64,000 nucleotides of DNA, taken from NCBI RefSeq assembly GCF_000799075.1, contig NZ_JTLI01000008.1:62001-126000 (forward strand), written 5' to 3'. The first letter of the stretch is position 1, and each line of letters opens with the position of its first letter. This document shows positions 1 to 8,335 of this stretch, piece by piece. The notes beneath the pieces are model-generated. The model had not been told where the DNA came from. It saw only the letters and a list, made by a program, of their open reading frames with translations, and did no database searches. The DNA is from Cetobacterium sp. ZOR0034 (GTDB lineage: Bacteria; Fusobacteriota; Fusobacteriia; Fusobacteriales; Fusobacteriaceae). The translations under genes were made by a program, and so were the position numbers.

Positions 1-1
1 A

Positions 2-811
2 GAGATATTGGACCATGAGATTCTAATGCAGAGACGTGAAACTTATGAAGCTGAGGTTCCAGAAGGAGTATTGTTATTAACAGCTGGTGTCGACGTACAA
101 GATGGCTGGTTAGCAATAGAAGTTGTTGGGCATGGAATGGATAACGAAACTTGGGGTATTCAATATAAGATATTATCTGGCAATTTAGAAAAATCAGAGA
201 TTTGGGAAGAACTAGACGAGTTTTTATCTAAAAAATTTTATTATGAAGATGGCACAGGTATCAATATTTATTCTACATGTATAGATACTGGAGGACATCA
301 TACAGAAGCAGTTTATGATTTTGTAAAACCTCGTGAAACCCACAGAAGAATATTTGGAATCAAAGGTTTAGGCGGAGAAAATGTACCGATTATAAATGGA
401 TTTAGATTAACAAAAAATAAAAAAATAAATCTGTTGTCGTTAGGTGTTAACGCATTAAAAGATATGACTATGGGTAGATTAAAAATTTCTGAACCAGGAC
501 CTGGATATTGTCACTACCCGCTTGATCCGATATTAAAATATGATGAGAGGTATTTTAAGGCTCTAACTGCAGAAACTAAAACGGTTAATAAAAAGAACTG
601 GAAAGTCACATGGACACAAGTTAGAAAAAGAAATGAAGCACTCGATTGTAGAAACTACGCTTTAGCTGCTAAAGAGATATTTACGAAGTTGGATATGAAC
701 AAGTTGGCCAAGTTGAGAAGAGAGCAATTAGGAGAGATTTTCGAGTATAAAATCTCACAGAAGAAAAAGCATAAAATAAAAATAGAGGGAGGTGTAAATA
801 AGTATGACTAG
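2..811 (+). CDS. Phage terminase large subunit, C-terminal part (GpA type)
   Basis: The reading frame is open from base 2, so the gene is cut by the window edge and the N-terminal ATPase domain is missing. The visible 269 residues fit the nuclease half of GpA-type terminases, which cut concatemeric phage DNA during packaging. A beta-strand with an aspartate (AGVDVQDGWLAIEVVG) and a second acidic stretch (CIDTGGHHTEAVYDF) are the expected metal-binding parts of an RNase H-like nuclease. The stop overlaps the next start by 8 bases. The assignment rests on motif pattern and on its position in front of the gpW-like and portal genes. Confidence 0.85.
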   Translation, partial: EILDHEILMQRRETYEAEVPEGVLLLTAGVDVQDGWLAIEVVGHGMDNETWGIQYKILSGNLEKSEIWEELDEFLSKKFYYEDGTGINIYSTCIDTGGHHTEAVYDFVKPRETHRRIFGIKGLGGENVPIINGFRLTKNKKINLLSLGVNALKDMTMGRLKISEPGPGYCHYPLDPILKYDERYFKALTAETKTVNKKNWKVTWTQVRKRNEALDCRNYALAAKEIFTKLDMNKLAKLRREQLGEIFEYKISQKKKHKIKIEGGVNKYD

Positions 812-1028
812 TCCTATAACTCGAGAAATAGCAAAAGAAAAGCTCGAGAAGTATTTAGCCGCCGAGGAAAAGGTTTTGGCTGCACAAGAATACACTTTAG
901 AAGGGAGAAGAGTAACTAGAGCTGATTTGCCCGAGATTAGAAAAGGTATAGAATTTTGGGAAAAAAAATATGAGGGAAAAAATAAAACTAGAATTAAAAG
1001 CTATAGAGTTCAAATTAAGAATGATTAA
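804..1028 (+). CDS. Small head-tail joining protein (DUF6148/gpW-like)
   Basis: This is a 74-residue, highly charged, mostly helical protein. The segment EYTLEGRRVTRADLPEIRKGI is typical of the small DUF6148/gpW-like proteins found between terminase and portal in lambda-like head modules. Such proteins stabilise the packaged head and form part of the connector. It overlaps the terminase stop and is followed by a strong ribosome site for the portal gene. The family placement comes from pattern and position; no catalytic residues are expected. Confidence 0.7.
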   Translation: MTSPITREIAKEKLEKYLAAEEKVLAAQEYTLEGRRVTRADLPEIRKGIEFWEKKYEGKNKTRIKSYRVQIKND

Positions 1029-1039
1029 GGAGGAGAAGT

Positions 1040-2515
1040 GTGTTTAATTTTTTTAAAAATAAAGTAGCAACAAAACAACGGCTACCTCCACCGGTGAAAG
1101 AAGTTAAAATTCTGAACTATGCACAAGGTGCCGCTTCTCCAATAAAAAATATATACAAAAAAACAAGAGATGAAATTAACACAGCGGATGAAGATATTGG
1201 AGAATCAAAAGACTTGCTAATGGCTAGATCATCATATTTATATATGAACAATGCTATAGGAGCTGCAGCGATAAAAAAAATTAGAACAAATGTCATAGGA
1301 AGAGGTTTGAGAGTGAAACCTTCAATAGCGAATGAAATTTTAGGTTTGAAACAAGAGGATGTAGATAGAATTCATAAGGAAATAAGCATATTATGGGAAA
1401 TGTTTACAGATGAATGCGATATAGAGAATTTTTCAAATTTTTATCAAATACAATCACTTGTTCTCATAAATCAACTTGTGTATGGTGAAACATTTGTACT
1501 TTTGCCTCTGAAAAAAAGAGAGGGACAATTATTCGATTTAAAGATAAAGCTTGTGGATTCAACTAGATGTCAAAATCCTAGTGGAGCAAGCGATAGAATA
1601 AAAAATGGTGTTGAAATATCAGAAGATGGAGAGATAATTGGGTATCATTTCACCAAGTCAAATACATCATCTGAAACAGTTAGAGTTGAACCTCGAGGTA
1701 AACAATCAGGGAGAAGAAATGTATTGTGTGTAATGGAGAAAGAAAGAATAGGGCAAAGAAGAGGAGTGCCGATTTTAGCTCCTGTTATAGAGCTACTATA
1801 CCAGTTGTCTGAATATACAGCTACAGAAATCACTTCTGCCTCAGTCGCAGCACTATTTTCAGTATTTATAAAAAACGCTTCGGAAGATACATTTACACCA
1901 GAAGGTCAAGACCCGCTAGATAACGTTGAGACTGATAAAGAAAATGATAAGGATTATATAGTGAAAATGGGTTATGGAACAATTAATGAACTTCCGCCAG
2001 GGAAGGATATTGTTCTAGCGGCTCCAAATAGGAATGGAGCTGGTTTTGAAGAATTTGTGAAAACTCTTCTTAGGCAGCTTGGAGCAGCACTAGAGATTCC
2101 TTATGAAATTCTGTTAACACATTTTACGGCGAGTTATTCAGCTTCCAGAGCAGCACTGCTTGAAGTATGGAAAATGTATTCTATGAGACGTAGTTGGCTT
2201 GTATCTGACTTTTGCAAACCTATTTATGAGGAATTTCTAGATGAATGTGTAGCTAAAGGAATGCTTAAGCTACCTGGTTATGAAAATATTTTATATAGAA
2301 AGTGTTATCAAAAGGCAGAATGGTATGGACCTGTTCAAGGTCAATTAAATCCAGTTCAAGAAGTTAATGCTGCGGTGACAAAAGTTAAAGTTGGGATTTC
2401 AACTTTAGAAAGAGAAACTAGAGAGTTGAATGGCGGAGATTTCGAAGCCAATAATATGCAAAGACATATCGAAAGTGAAAAGAGAGGTGAGTTAAAAAAT
2501 GAGTCAAGCATTTAG
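1040..2515 (+). CDS. Phage portal protein (lambda gpB family)
   Basis: This 491-residue protein has the usual length of lambda-family portals. The portal is the dodecameric ring at one capsid vertex through which DNA enters and to which the tail connector binds. Recognisable parts are the early segment with SYLYMNNAIGAAAIKKIRTNVIG, the middle segment VPILAPVIELLYQLSEYTATE, and the helical segment FTASYSASRAALLEVWKMY. The start is GTG, preceded by an AAGGAGG Shine-Dalgarno at 1028-1034. The C-terminus overlaps the protease gene by 17 bases. Confidence 0.9.
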   Translation: MFNFFKNKVATKQRLPPPVKEVKILNYAQGAASPIKNIYKKTRDEINTADEDIGESKDLLMARSSYLYMNNAIGAAAIKKIRTNVIGRGLRVKPSIANEILGLKQEDVDRIHKEISILWEMFTDECDIENFSNFYQIQSLVLINQLVYGETFVLLPLKKREGQLFDLKIKLVDSTRCQNPSGASDRIKNGVEISEDGEIIGYHFTKSNTSSETVRVEPRGKQSGRRNVLCVMEKERIGQRRGVPILAPVIELLYQLSEYTATEITSASVAALFSVFIKNASEDTFTPEGQDPLDNVETDKENDKDYIVKMGYGTINELPPGKDIVLAAPNRNGAGFEEFVKTLLRQLGAALEIPYEILLTHFTASYSASRAALLEVWKMYSMRRSWLVSDFCKPIYEEFLDECVAKGMLKLPGYENILYRKCYQKAEWYGPVQGQLNPVQEVNAAVTKVKVGISTLERETRELNGGDFEANNMQRHIESEKRGELKNESSI

Positions 2516-3536
2516 TCTTTATAAAACCGGCGAAAAGAAAGCTACGATATTGCTGTATGGAGTTATAGGTGAAACGTTCTCGGAAGAGGGGGTTTCGGAA
2601 AAAGTATTAGCGGAAGAGCTCTTAGAATATGGAGAAATAGATGAATTAACAATTAGAATTAATTCTCCAGGAGGATTGGTTAGTGCTGGTATTGCAATAT
2701 ATAACACGCTTAAAAATCATAAAGCTAAAAAAATTGTAGAAATAGATGGGATATGTGGCTCGATAGCTACGGTTATAGCAATGTGTGGAGAGAAAAGAGT
2801 TATGAACTCAGCAACAATGTTCTATGTTCATAATCCTCTCACGATGGCTTTTGGTGGAGTTAAAGAGTTGGAAAAATCAATAGAACGTTTAAATCAAATA
2901 AAAAATGATGTAGTGCAAATTTATAGCGATGTAACAAAACTGGATAAAGCAGAACTAGAAAAATTGATGGACGAAGAGCCATATTTAACTCCGGAACAAG
3001 CTTTAGAAAAAGGATTTATAACAGAGGTTAACAAAACATCTAACAACGGCAACACAAATATGAAAATGCTAACTCATATGCAAGATTATTTAAACTATGT
3101 AAAAATAAAAAATAAAGATACGGAGGAATTTATGACAAAAGAACAACTTAAATCTCAACACCCAGATGTTTATAATCAAATATTTGGAGAGGGAGAAACG
3201 CAAGGTCAAGCAAAAGAAAGAGAGAGAATTAAAAAATTAGATGAATTCTCAAATAATGCAGTGGTTATAAATATCGAAAATGCACCTGCACTTATAGAAA
3301 ATGCTAAGTATGTAAACTTTAAAAGTTTAGAAGAAGTATCTGCAGATATTTTATTGAACGGAAAAATGAAAGTGCAGTCTCAAGATGTAAACATTGCGAA
3401 TCAAGGTGGAGTAGATCCCCTTAATTTAGGGGCAAGAGCACAAGATGCTTTAAATCTAGGTGGAATACAAGGTTCTACTCAGCTTTCAGATGATGAGAAA
3501 ATGGCTAAATTTTTAAAAGATTTTAACGAAGCGTAA
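2499..3536 (+). CDS. ClpP-like head maturation protease with scaffold tail
   Basis: The 345-residue protein has an N-terminal ClpP/SppA-type protease domain (about 1-185). It shows the segment INSPGG, the nucleophile serine in CGSIAT and the histidine in YVHNP. The charged C-terminal third (from about 212) looks like a scaffold: EGETQGQAKERERIKKL, a glycine/alanine linker, then the acidic helix DDEKMAKFLKDFNEA. In lambda-like phages such a protein directs shell assembly, cleaves the scaffold and portal, and is lost from the mature head. It overlaps the portal end and lies directly before the decoration and capsid genes. Confidence 0.87.
   Translation: MSQAFSLYKTGEKKATILLYGVIGETFSEEGVSEKVLAEELLEYGEIDELTIRINSPGGLVSAGIAIYNTLKNHKAKKIVEIDGICGSIATVIAMCGEKRVMNSATMFYVHNPLTMAFGGVKELEKSIERLNQIKNDVVQIYSDVTKLDKAELEKLMDEEPYLTPEQALEKGFITEVNKTSNNGNTNMKMLTHMQDYLNYVKIKNKDTEEFMTKEQLKSQHPDVYNQIFGEGETQGQAKERERIKKLDEFSNNAVVINIENAPALIENAKYVNFKSLEEVSADILLNGKMKVQSQDVNIANQGGVDPLNLGARAQDALNLGGIQGSTQLSDDEKMAKFLKDFNEA
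3132..3536 (+). CDS. Nested scaffold protein from an internal in-frame start
   Basis: Inside the protease gene, at codon 212, an ATG (3132) is preceded five bases upstream by the perfect Shine-Dalgarno GGAGG (3122-3126). Translation from here would give the last 134 residues as a free scaffold protein without the protease domain. This is the arrangement known for lambda C and Nu3, where the scaffold is made from an internal start. The ribosome site and frame are seen directly; production of the short form is inferred. Its sequence is charged and helical with a small Gly-Ala linker, as expected for a scaffold. Confidence 0.6.
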   Translation: MTKEQLKSQHPDVYNQIFGEGETQGQAKERERIKKLDEFSNNAVVINIENAPALIENAKYVNFKSLEEVSADILLNGKMKVQSQDVNIANQGGVDPLNLGARAQDALNLGGIQGSTQLSDDEKMAKFLKDFNEA

Positions 3537-3550
3537 GGAGGATGTAAAAC

Positions 3551-3886
3551 ATGTTGAAAACGGTAATAAAAACAAAAGAACTTGTGGTTGGAAATGATAT
3601 TACTCCAGCGGTATACAGATTACCTGCAGAAGTTGGAATTTATGAAGCAGGAACAATTGTTGAATTTGATTCAATGGCAAAAAAAATGAAAAAAGCAACA
3701 ACAGCAGCAAATATGTTTGGAATTGTCGCAGACGATTCGGAAGTTAACCTAAAAAATAATGAGTTAGTTGTTTATGTTAAGGGGAGATTTGACTTCAAAG
3801 AATGTGTTTGTCCAGAAGTAGATGGCGAAACAATTCTAGATTATATTGTTAGAGGAAAAGAAACAGGAATATTTTTTGCTGAATAA
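3551..3886 (+). CDS. Head decoration protein (lambda gpD-like)
   Basis: This is a 111-residue protein between the protease/scaffold gene and the capsid gene, the position of lambda gpD. The sequence is beta-rich and carries VVGNDITPAVYRLPAEVG, a pattern close to the start of decoration proteins that bind the outside of the expanded capsid as trimers. A good AAGGAGG site lies ahead of the ATG. The family is assigned from pattern, size and order. It may also resemble the DUF2190 proteins found at the same place in other phages, so the exact family is less sure than the role. Confidence 0.75.
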   Translation: MLKTVIKTKELVVGNDITPAVYRLPAEVGIYEAGTIVEFDSMAKKMKKATTAANMFGIVADDSEVNLKNNELVVYVKGRFDFKECVCPEVDGETILDYIVRGKETGIFFAE

Positions 3887-3907
3887 ATTAAAAAAATAGG
3901 AGGAAAA

Positions 3908-4918
3908 ATGGATCAAAAAACACTAATATTAGCACTTAAACAAGTAAAAGCACCGGTGATGTTTTTATATGATTTATTAATAGGAGCAGAAAAACCAGAA
4001 AAAACAGAAAAATTCGAAATTCAAACTAAATCAGCTTCTAGGTTAAGAGTTCCATTAGTTGGAAGAAGAGAAAATGGGAAATTAGTTAGAAATGAAGCAT
4101 TCGAACAAGCTTTATACAAACCAGGGATGATTAAACCTTATAAACCGATTACAGAAGAAAGTTTATTAGCTCAAAAATTCGGAGAGACTGAGTATGGAAC
4201 AACAGCTTCGTACACAAATGTTCAACTGAAAGGGCTAAAGGAAGATATAAGAGAATTAAAGGAAATAGGGCTAAGAACTAAAATTTGGATGTTAGCAAAA
4301 TTGTTAACAACAGGGACTCTTCCGACTGATAAAGCTGAGGGTATATCATATGGAGAATTTAATGAAGTTATAATGAGCACGGGAGAGAAGTGGTCTGACC
4401 CAGATGCTCCTATCGTTCCTCAACTGAGAGAAAGACAGCTGAAAATTCAGCAAGATACAGGAATTGTAACAGATCATCTAATTATAACACCAGATGTGGT
4501 TGGACATTTCTTAGCTAATAACGGAATAAAAGAAGCTATGAAAAGTACAACGGGTCACTCTTTTGTGTTTGACCCTGATAAAGTTGATGATAGTGTAGCT
4601 TACATCGGATTTATTCCTGAATTAAATCTAAGAATATTTTCTTATATGGATTGGAGCCAAGTTGAAGGTGAAGCGGAGGAAGCTTTATTACCAACAGGGA
4701 CAGCTTTAATGGTAAAGAAAAAGAGTTTCAGAACTCATTATGGAGCGATTCCAGTAAGAGCAAAAGTTGGGACTGGAAAGACGCTTATTGTAGCTACGGA
4801 ATATGTAAAAGTTCAGTACGGAACTAAAGATGAGGAAGATGACGAATTGAGATATTATTCATCACCTTTAATAATACCGAATGACGCTCAAGGTTGGGCA
4901 ATGATGAGAGTTTTATAA
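3908..4918 (+). CDS. Major capsid protein (lambda gpE family)
   Basis: The 336-residue protein matches lambda E-type capsid proteins in length and order. Typical features are KSASRLRVPLVGRRENGKLV near the N-terminus, the segment VTDHLIITPDVVGHFLAN in the middle, and a late segment with the pattern FRTHYGAIPVRAKVGTG. It forms the icosahedral shell. AGGAGG stands just ahead of the ATG, and the next gene starts ten bases after the stop. No delta-domain or cleavage site can be defined by eye. Confidence 0.88.
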   Translation: MDQKTLILALKQVKAPVMFLYDLLIGAEKPEKTEKFEIQTKSASRLRVPLVGRRENGKLVRNEAFEQALYKPGMIKPYKPITEESLLAQKFGETEYGTTASYTNVQLKGLKEDIRELKEIGLRTKIWMLAKLLTTGTLPTDKAEGISYGEFNEVIMSTGEKWSDPDAPIVPQLRERQLKIQQDTGIVTDHLIITPDVVGHFLANNGIKEAMKSTTGHSFVFDPDKVDDSVAYIGFIPELNLRIFSYMDWSQVEGEAEEALLPTGTALMVKKKSFRTHYGAIPVRAKVGTGKTLIVATEYVKVQYGTKDEEDDELRYYSSPLIIPNDAQGWAMMRVL

Positions 4919-4928
4919 GGAGGTAACC

Positions 4929-5210
4929 GTGAAAAAGGTAAAAGTTTTAAAACAGGTATTTTATAAAGGGGATGTTTATAAGAAAAACTCTGAATTAATT
5001 TTAGAAAAAGATGAAGCTATACGGTTAGAAATTCTTGGAGCTATTGAAGTGTTGGAAGAATTGGGAAACAACGAAAACAATAGCACCGATAAAAATATAA
5101 GTAACAATAAAGTTGAAGAAATCACAGAAGGTATAGAAGAAGTTGTAAAAAATAATAAAGGGAGTAGAGGTAAAGGGAAAGGCAGAGGTAAAGAAATTGA
5201 AACTGAATAA
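4929..5210 (+). CDS. Small phage protein of unknown function, head-connector position
   Basis: This is a 93-residue protein starting at GTG with AAGGAGG upstream. The first half is a small beta-rich stretch (KVLKQVFYKGDVYKKNSELI). The second half is low-complexity, rich in Asn, Glu and Lys, and ends in a Lys/Arg/Gly tail with repeated RGKGKG. I do not recognise the family. Its position between the capsid and the next joining protein is where lambda FI-type packaging accessory proteins occur. A link to DNA packaging is only a positional inference, with the basic tail being compatible with nucleic-acid contact. Confidence 0.6.
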   Translation: MKKVKVLKQVFYKGDVYKKNSELILEKDEAIRLEILGAIEVLEELGNNENNSTDKNISNNKVEEITEGIEEVVKNNKGSRGKGKGRGKEIETE

Positions 5211-5520
5211 GCTGTTTGAGGAAGATGTGGATATATTTATGGATTCTGATGAGATGATGGAAGAATTAGAAATTGATGAAATCAAAATAAACGGGATTCT
5301 AATAATGGAATCCCAAATGTCAGCAAAGGGAAAAATTTCTAAAGAGGGATTGACAAAAACTGATGGAAACTCTTTATTTTTAAGATACGATGAAAAAATA
5401 TATAATAGATACAAGCCACATAGGTCTATGGAGGTTAATGGTGTTGAATATCTAATTACAAATAGAGGTGTAGAGTTTGGCATGATGAAATTCAAACTTG
5501 AGGAAATTGAAGGATATTAA
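5197..5520 (+). CDS. Putative head-tail joining protein
   Basis: This 107-residue protein overlaps the end of the previous gene by 14 bases, with a TTG start preceded by a weak AGAGGT site. An acidic N-terminus (EDVDIFMDSDEMMEEL) is followed by a beta-rich core containing FLRYDEKIYNRYKPHRSMEVNGVEYLI. The size, fold impression and place between capsid and minor tail gene suit a head-completion or joining protein of the lambda FII kind. No motif fixes this. A later start could remove the acidic tail. Confidence 0.55.
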   Translation: MKLNKLFEEDVDIFMDSDEMMEELEIDEIKINGILIMESQMSAKGKISKEGLTKTDGNSLFLRYDEKIYNRYKPHRSMEVNGVEYLITNRGVEFGMMKFKLEEIEGY

Positions 5521-5527
5521 GTTTTTA

Positions 5528-5547
5528 ATTTCGAACGCGTTCGAAAT
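5528..5547. promoter_or_regulatory. Perfect 20-bp palindrome in front of the minor tail gene
   Basis: The sequence ATTTCGAACGCGTTCGAAAT is its own reverse complement over all 20 bases. It lies in the 36-base gap between two late genes and directly abuts the GGAGG ribosome site of the gene at 5557. It holds five CG dinucleotides in an otherwise very AT-rich operon. It could be a protein-binding site or could fold in RNA, where the folded arms would sit beside the ribosome site. Function is not known. Confidence 0.6.
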
Positions 5548-5556
5548 GGAGGTTTT

Positions 5557-6126
5557 ATGGTTGAAGTATCGGGAAATAATTTGATGGAAGCTGCAAAAAT
5601 GTTGGGCGGAATAAAAAATGGCATGGAAAGAGTTGCAGCAAGAGCCATTAACCACACTACAGCAAAAGCTAAAAATCATATCAAAAAGCAAGTAACAAAA
5701 GGGTATCATATCAAAAATCAAGATGTAGAGAAAACTTTGGATATAAAAAAAGCTACATGGAACAATCCCTTTGCGTCGATAACTTCAAGGTCTCCAGTGT
5801 TGCCATTAGGAAAATTCAAAATAGCAGCAAGTGGCACAGAATTAAAAGTTGCAGTAAGTAAACTTGAAGGTTACACAGTAAGAAAAAAAGCTTTTATTTC
5901 AAGTGTTAAAGACTTTGGGAAAAATCCAAGTGGCATGAAAAGTATCAGAATTTTCAAAAGAAAAGGAAAAGCAAGGTTACCGATACAGCTCCAATATGGA
6001 GCCTCGGTTCCTGGCATGATTGGAAATCAAAACATAACTAAAGAGCTGGATGAATTTATTAGTAAAAATCTAGAAGTTAGATTAAGCCGCGAGGTTGAAT
6101 ATATGTTGGGTAGGTATAAAAGATGA
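5557..6126 (+). CDS. Minor tail protein (GPZ family)
   Basis: The 189-residue protein fits the GPZ family of lambda-like minor tail and tail-completion proteins. The N-terminal pattern with KNGMERVAARAINHTTAKAKNHIKKQV matches how these proteins begin, and a basic region with RSPVLPLGKFKI follows. GPZ proteins act near the head-proximal end of the tail and are needed for proper joining. The ATG has an ideal GGAGG site, which sits right after the 20-bp palindrome. The end overlaps the next gene by four bases. Confidence 0.8.
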   Translation: MVEVSGNNLMEAAKMLGGIKNGMERVAARAINHTTAKAKNHIKKQVTKGYHIKNQDVEKTLDIKKATWNNPFASITSRSPVLPLGKFKIAASGTELKVAVSKLEGYTVRKKAFISSVKDFGKNPSGMKSIRIFKRKGKARLPIQLQYGASVPGMIGNQNITKELDEFISKNLEVRLSREVEYMLGRYKR

Positions 6127-6569
6127 ATATAGGGACTTTAGAAAATGCTTTAAAAATATTTATTGAAGAAAAAACAAAAGATTTAAAATTTCCAACAAAG
6201 GATAAGCATGAAGGCGAGAGACCTGCAAAGATATTTAGTGGATTTTTACCACCAAATACAGCAACAGATGAGATACCGGCTGTAGCTATAAGGTTTAACA
6301 AGGGCTCGGATGCACCAGAAGAAAGATATTTATACTTTGATTTTTATTTTGCAATCTACAACAAAAATCCAACTGATGGATATAAAGGGTTGGTGTTGTT
6401 AGTGGAGAGGGTTATAAATGAAATAACTAAGCAAAAAATAATTGGGGATTACTTTGCATATGAAGATATTGCAGAGTTTGTGGTAGATGATGAACAACCA
6501 TATCCTTATTGGGTAGCTAATGCAAGAATGAAATTTAGTTCACCTAGAGTGGATTATACAGGAGGATGA
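6123..6569 (+). CDS. Putative tail terminator or tail completion protein
   Basis: This is a 148-residue protein whose start overlaps the GPZ stop (ATGA). It shows a mixed alpha/beta layout with an N-terminal helix (NALKIFIEEKTKDL). The conserved-looking stretch DEIPAVAIRFNKGSD and the end YPYWVANARMKFSSP follow. Size and place suit tail-terminator proteins, which cap the tail tube before head joining. The residues do not prove the family, so it is named by position. Confidence 0.6.
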   Translation: MNIGTLENALKIFIEEKTKDLKFPTKDKHEGERPAKIFSGFLPPNTATDEIPAVAIRFNKGSDAPEERYLYFDFYFAIYNKNPTDGYKGLVLLVERVINEITKQKIIGDYFAYEDIAEFVVDDEQPYPYWVANARMKFSSPRVDYTGG

Positions 6570-6570
6570 G

Positions 6571-6870
6571 ATGGCGAAGAGAAAAACGTCAGAAGAGGTT
6601 GAAGTTTCAGAAAAAGTAGAAGAAAAAAAAGTAGAAGCTGAAGCTTTCGTGTATGTAGGGCCCACATTATTCAACGAAGGATTGAATAATGGAACTGTAT
6701 TTGCAGGAGAGTTCGATAATAGATTGAATGCTCTTGTGGAGAAATATGGAATAAGTTGTTTGTTTGTTCCTGTAAGTAAGTTGGGCTTAGCGAAACAGTT
6801 GATTAAAAAAAATGGAACTATAGAAAATATTGTTTTTAAAAAAACATTAAATAAATTAGGAGGCAAGTAA
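6571..6870 (+). CDS. Small phage tail-module protein of unknown function
   Basis: This is a 99-residue protein with a highly charged N-terminus rich in Glu, Lys and Val (residues 1-25), followed by a compact domain with FVYVGPTLFNEGLNNGTVF and GISCLFVPVSKLGLAKQLI. It starts one base after the previous stop, with AGGAGG ahead of the ATG, and overlaps the sheath start. I do not recognise it. Small proteins are common directly before sheath genes in contractile-tail modules of Firmicutes and Fusobacteria. Its role is not known. Confidence 0.6.
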   Translation: MAKRKTSEEVEVSEKVEEKKVEAEAFVYVGPTLFNEGLNNGTVFAGEFDNRLNALVEKYGISCLFVPVSKLGLAKQLIKKNGTIENIVFKKTLNKLGGK

Positions 6871-8324
6871 TGAATCACGGAATAAGAACTCAAGAGAATC
6901 CAACTTCGGTTATAGCTTCCGTTACATCTGGAGTAACTCCGGTGTATGTTGGAACAGCTCCAGTAAATATGTGTGAAAAGCACAATGTGAATGAACCTAT
7001 ATTATGTTATTCATATGCTGAGGCTGTAAAAAACTTTGGTGCAAGTACTGACTTTGAGAAGTTCACTCTATGTGAAGCTATAGACGCACACTTCAGTAAA
7101 TTTGGAATGGCCCCGATTGTAATGATAAACGTGTTAGACCCGAAGACGCATAAGAAAACCATTACAGATGAAAAAGTAAAAAGATTAAATGGAGTGTATA
7201 AAATCACCAACTTAGGAGTCTTGCCAGATACAGTCGAGGTAACAGGTTATAACGATCTAATAAAAGAGTTTGATGATGAAGGATACATGTTAATAACTCC
7301 AGTAGTGGAGGTTAAAAGTACAGAGTTTGGAGTTGAGGTTCATGGAAGAGCAGTTAAAACTATTGATTTGCCAGGAGAGATAACTGTTAGTTATGACATG
7401 TTGGATACAACACTTGTGACTCCTGCAAATATAATTGGTGGAATAGAGGTTGGGACAGGGAAGAAAAAAGGATTGGAATTAATATCTTCTGTATTCCCGA
7501 AGTATAGGCTTGTACCAACTTTAATTTTAGCACCGAAGTTTTCAACAGATTCAGCAGTAGCTGCGGTGATGGAGACTAAAGCAAGTTTAATAAATGGATG
7601 TTTCAAAGGGTTTGCACTTGTAGATATAGACACAGATGCGGTAAAAACATATACGGATGCTCCAGCTGAAAAAACATCAAACAATCTAATATCAACGTTT
7701 ATGAGTGTGAATTATCCAAAGGTTGCACTAGGCGATAGCCAATATCATTTAAGTACTCAAATAGCTTGTATAATTCAAAAGTTATCTTTTGAGAATGACG
7801 ACATTCCATATAAATCACCTTCGAACAAATCTTTAAAAGCTGACAAAGCTTGTTTGAAGACTGGAGAGGCAGTACTACTTGGAGTTGACGAAGCTAATTA
7901 CTTAAACGGAAATGGAATAACGACAGCTCTAAACTTCATCGGCGGATGGAATAGCTGGGGAAATAGAACGGGTTGTTATCCAGATGTGACAGACCCAAAA
8001 GACTCGTTTATATCTACAAGAATGATGTTTAACTGGGTTGGGAACTCGTTGGTTCAAACATACTGGCAAAAGATAGATGATCCTGCGAATAAAGTGTTGG
8101 TTCAAACGATAATAGATAGTGCGAATATCTGGTTGAACGGCTTGACAAATAAAGGTGTTTTATTAGGAGCGAGGGTAGAGTTTAGAGACGAAGACAATCC
8201 TTCTACAGACCTTATGGATGGGAAGATGGTGTTTAGAATATACTTTACTCCTCCATCACCTGGCGAGGATATACTGTTTATGCAAGAGTTAGATGTAAGT
8301 TACTTCAGCACACTATTCGGATAG
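6870..8324 (+). CDS. Contractile tail sheath protein (P2 FI-like)
   Basis: The 484-residue protein has the layout of sheath proteins: an N-terminal segment with ENPTSVIASVTSGVTPVYVGTAP, a long middle domain, and a conserved C-terminal domain. The last part includes STRMMFNWVGNSLVQTYWQKI and DLMDGKMVFRIYFTPPSPGEDI. Sheath subunits stack around the tube and shorten during DNA injection. Its presence shows that the phage is a myovirus. The ATG overlaps the preceding TAA as TAATG and has AGGAGG upstream. The tube gene follows after 11 bases. Confidence 0.93.
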   Translation: MNHGIRTQENPTSVIASVTSGVTPVYVGTAPVNMCEKHNVNEPILCYSYAEAVKNFGASTDFEKFTLCEAIDAHFSKFGMAPIVMINVLDPKTHKKTITDEKVKRLNGVYKITNLGVLPDTVEVTGYNDLIKEFDDEGYMLITPVVEVKSTEFGVEVHGRAVKTIDLPGEITVSYDMLDTTLVTPANIIGGIEVGTGKKKGLELISSVFPKYRLVPTLILAPKFSTDSAVAAVMETKASLINGCFKGFALVDIDTDAVKTYTDAPAEKTSNNLISTFMSVNYPKVALGDSQYHLSTQIACIIQKLSFENDDIPYKSPSNKSLKADKACLKTGEAVLLGVDEANYLNGNGITTALNFIGGWNSWGNRTGCYPDVTDPKDSFISTRMMFNWVGNSLVQTYWQKIDDPANKVLVQTIIDSANIWLNGLTNKGVLLGARVEFRDEDNPSTDLMDGKMVFRIYFTPPSPGEDILFMQELDVSYFSTLFG

Positions 8325-8335
8325 GAGGATGAAAA

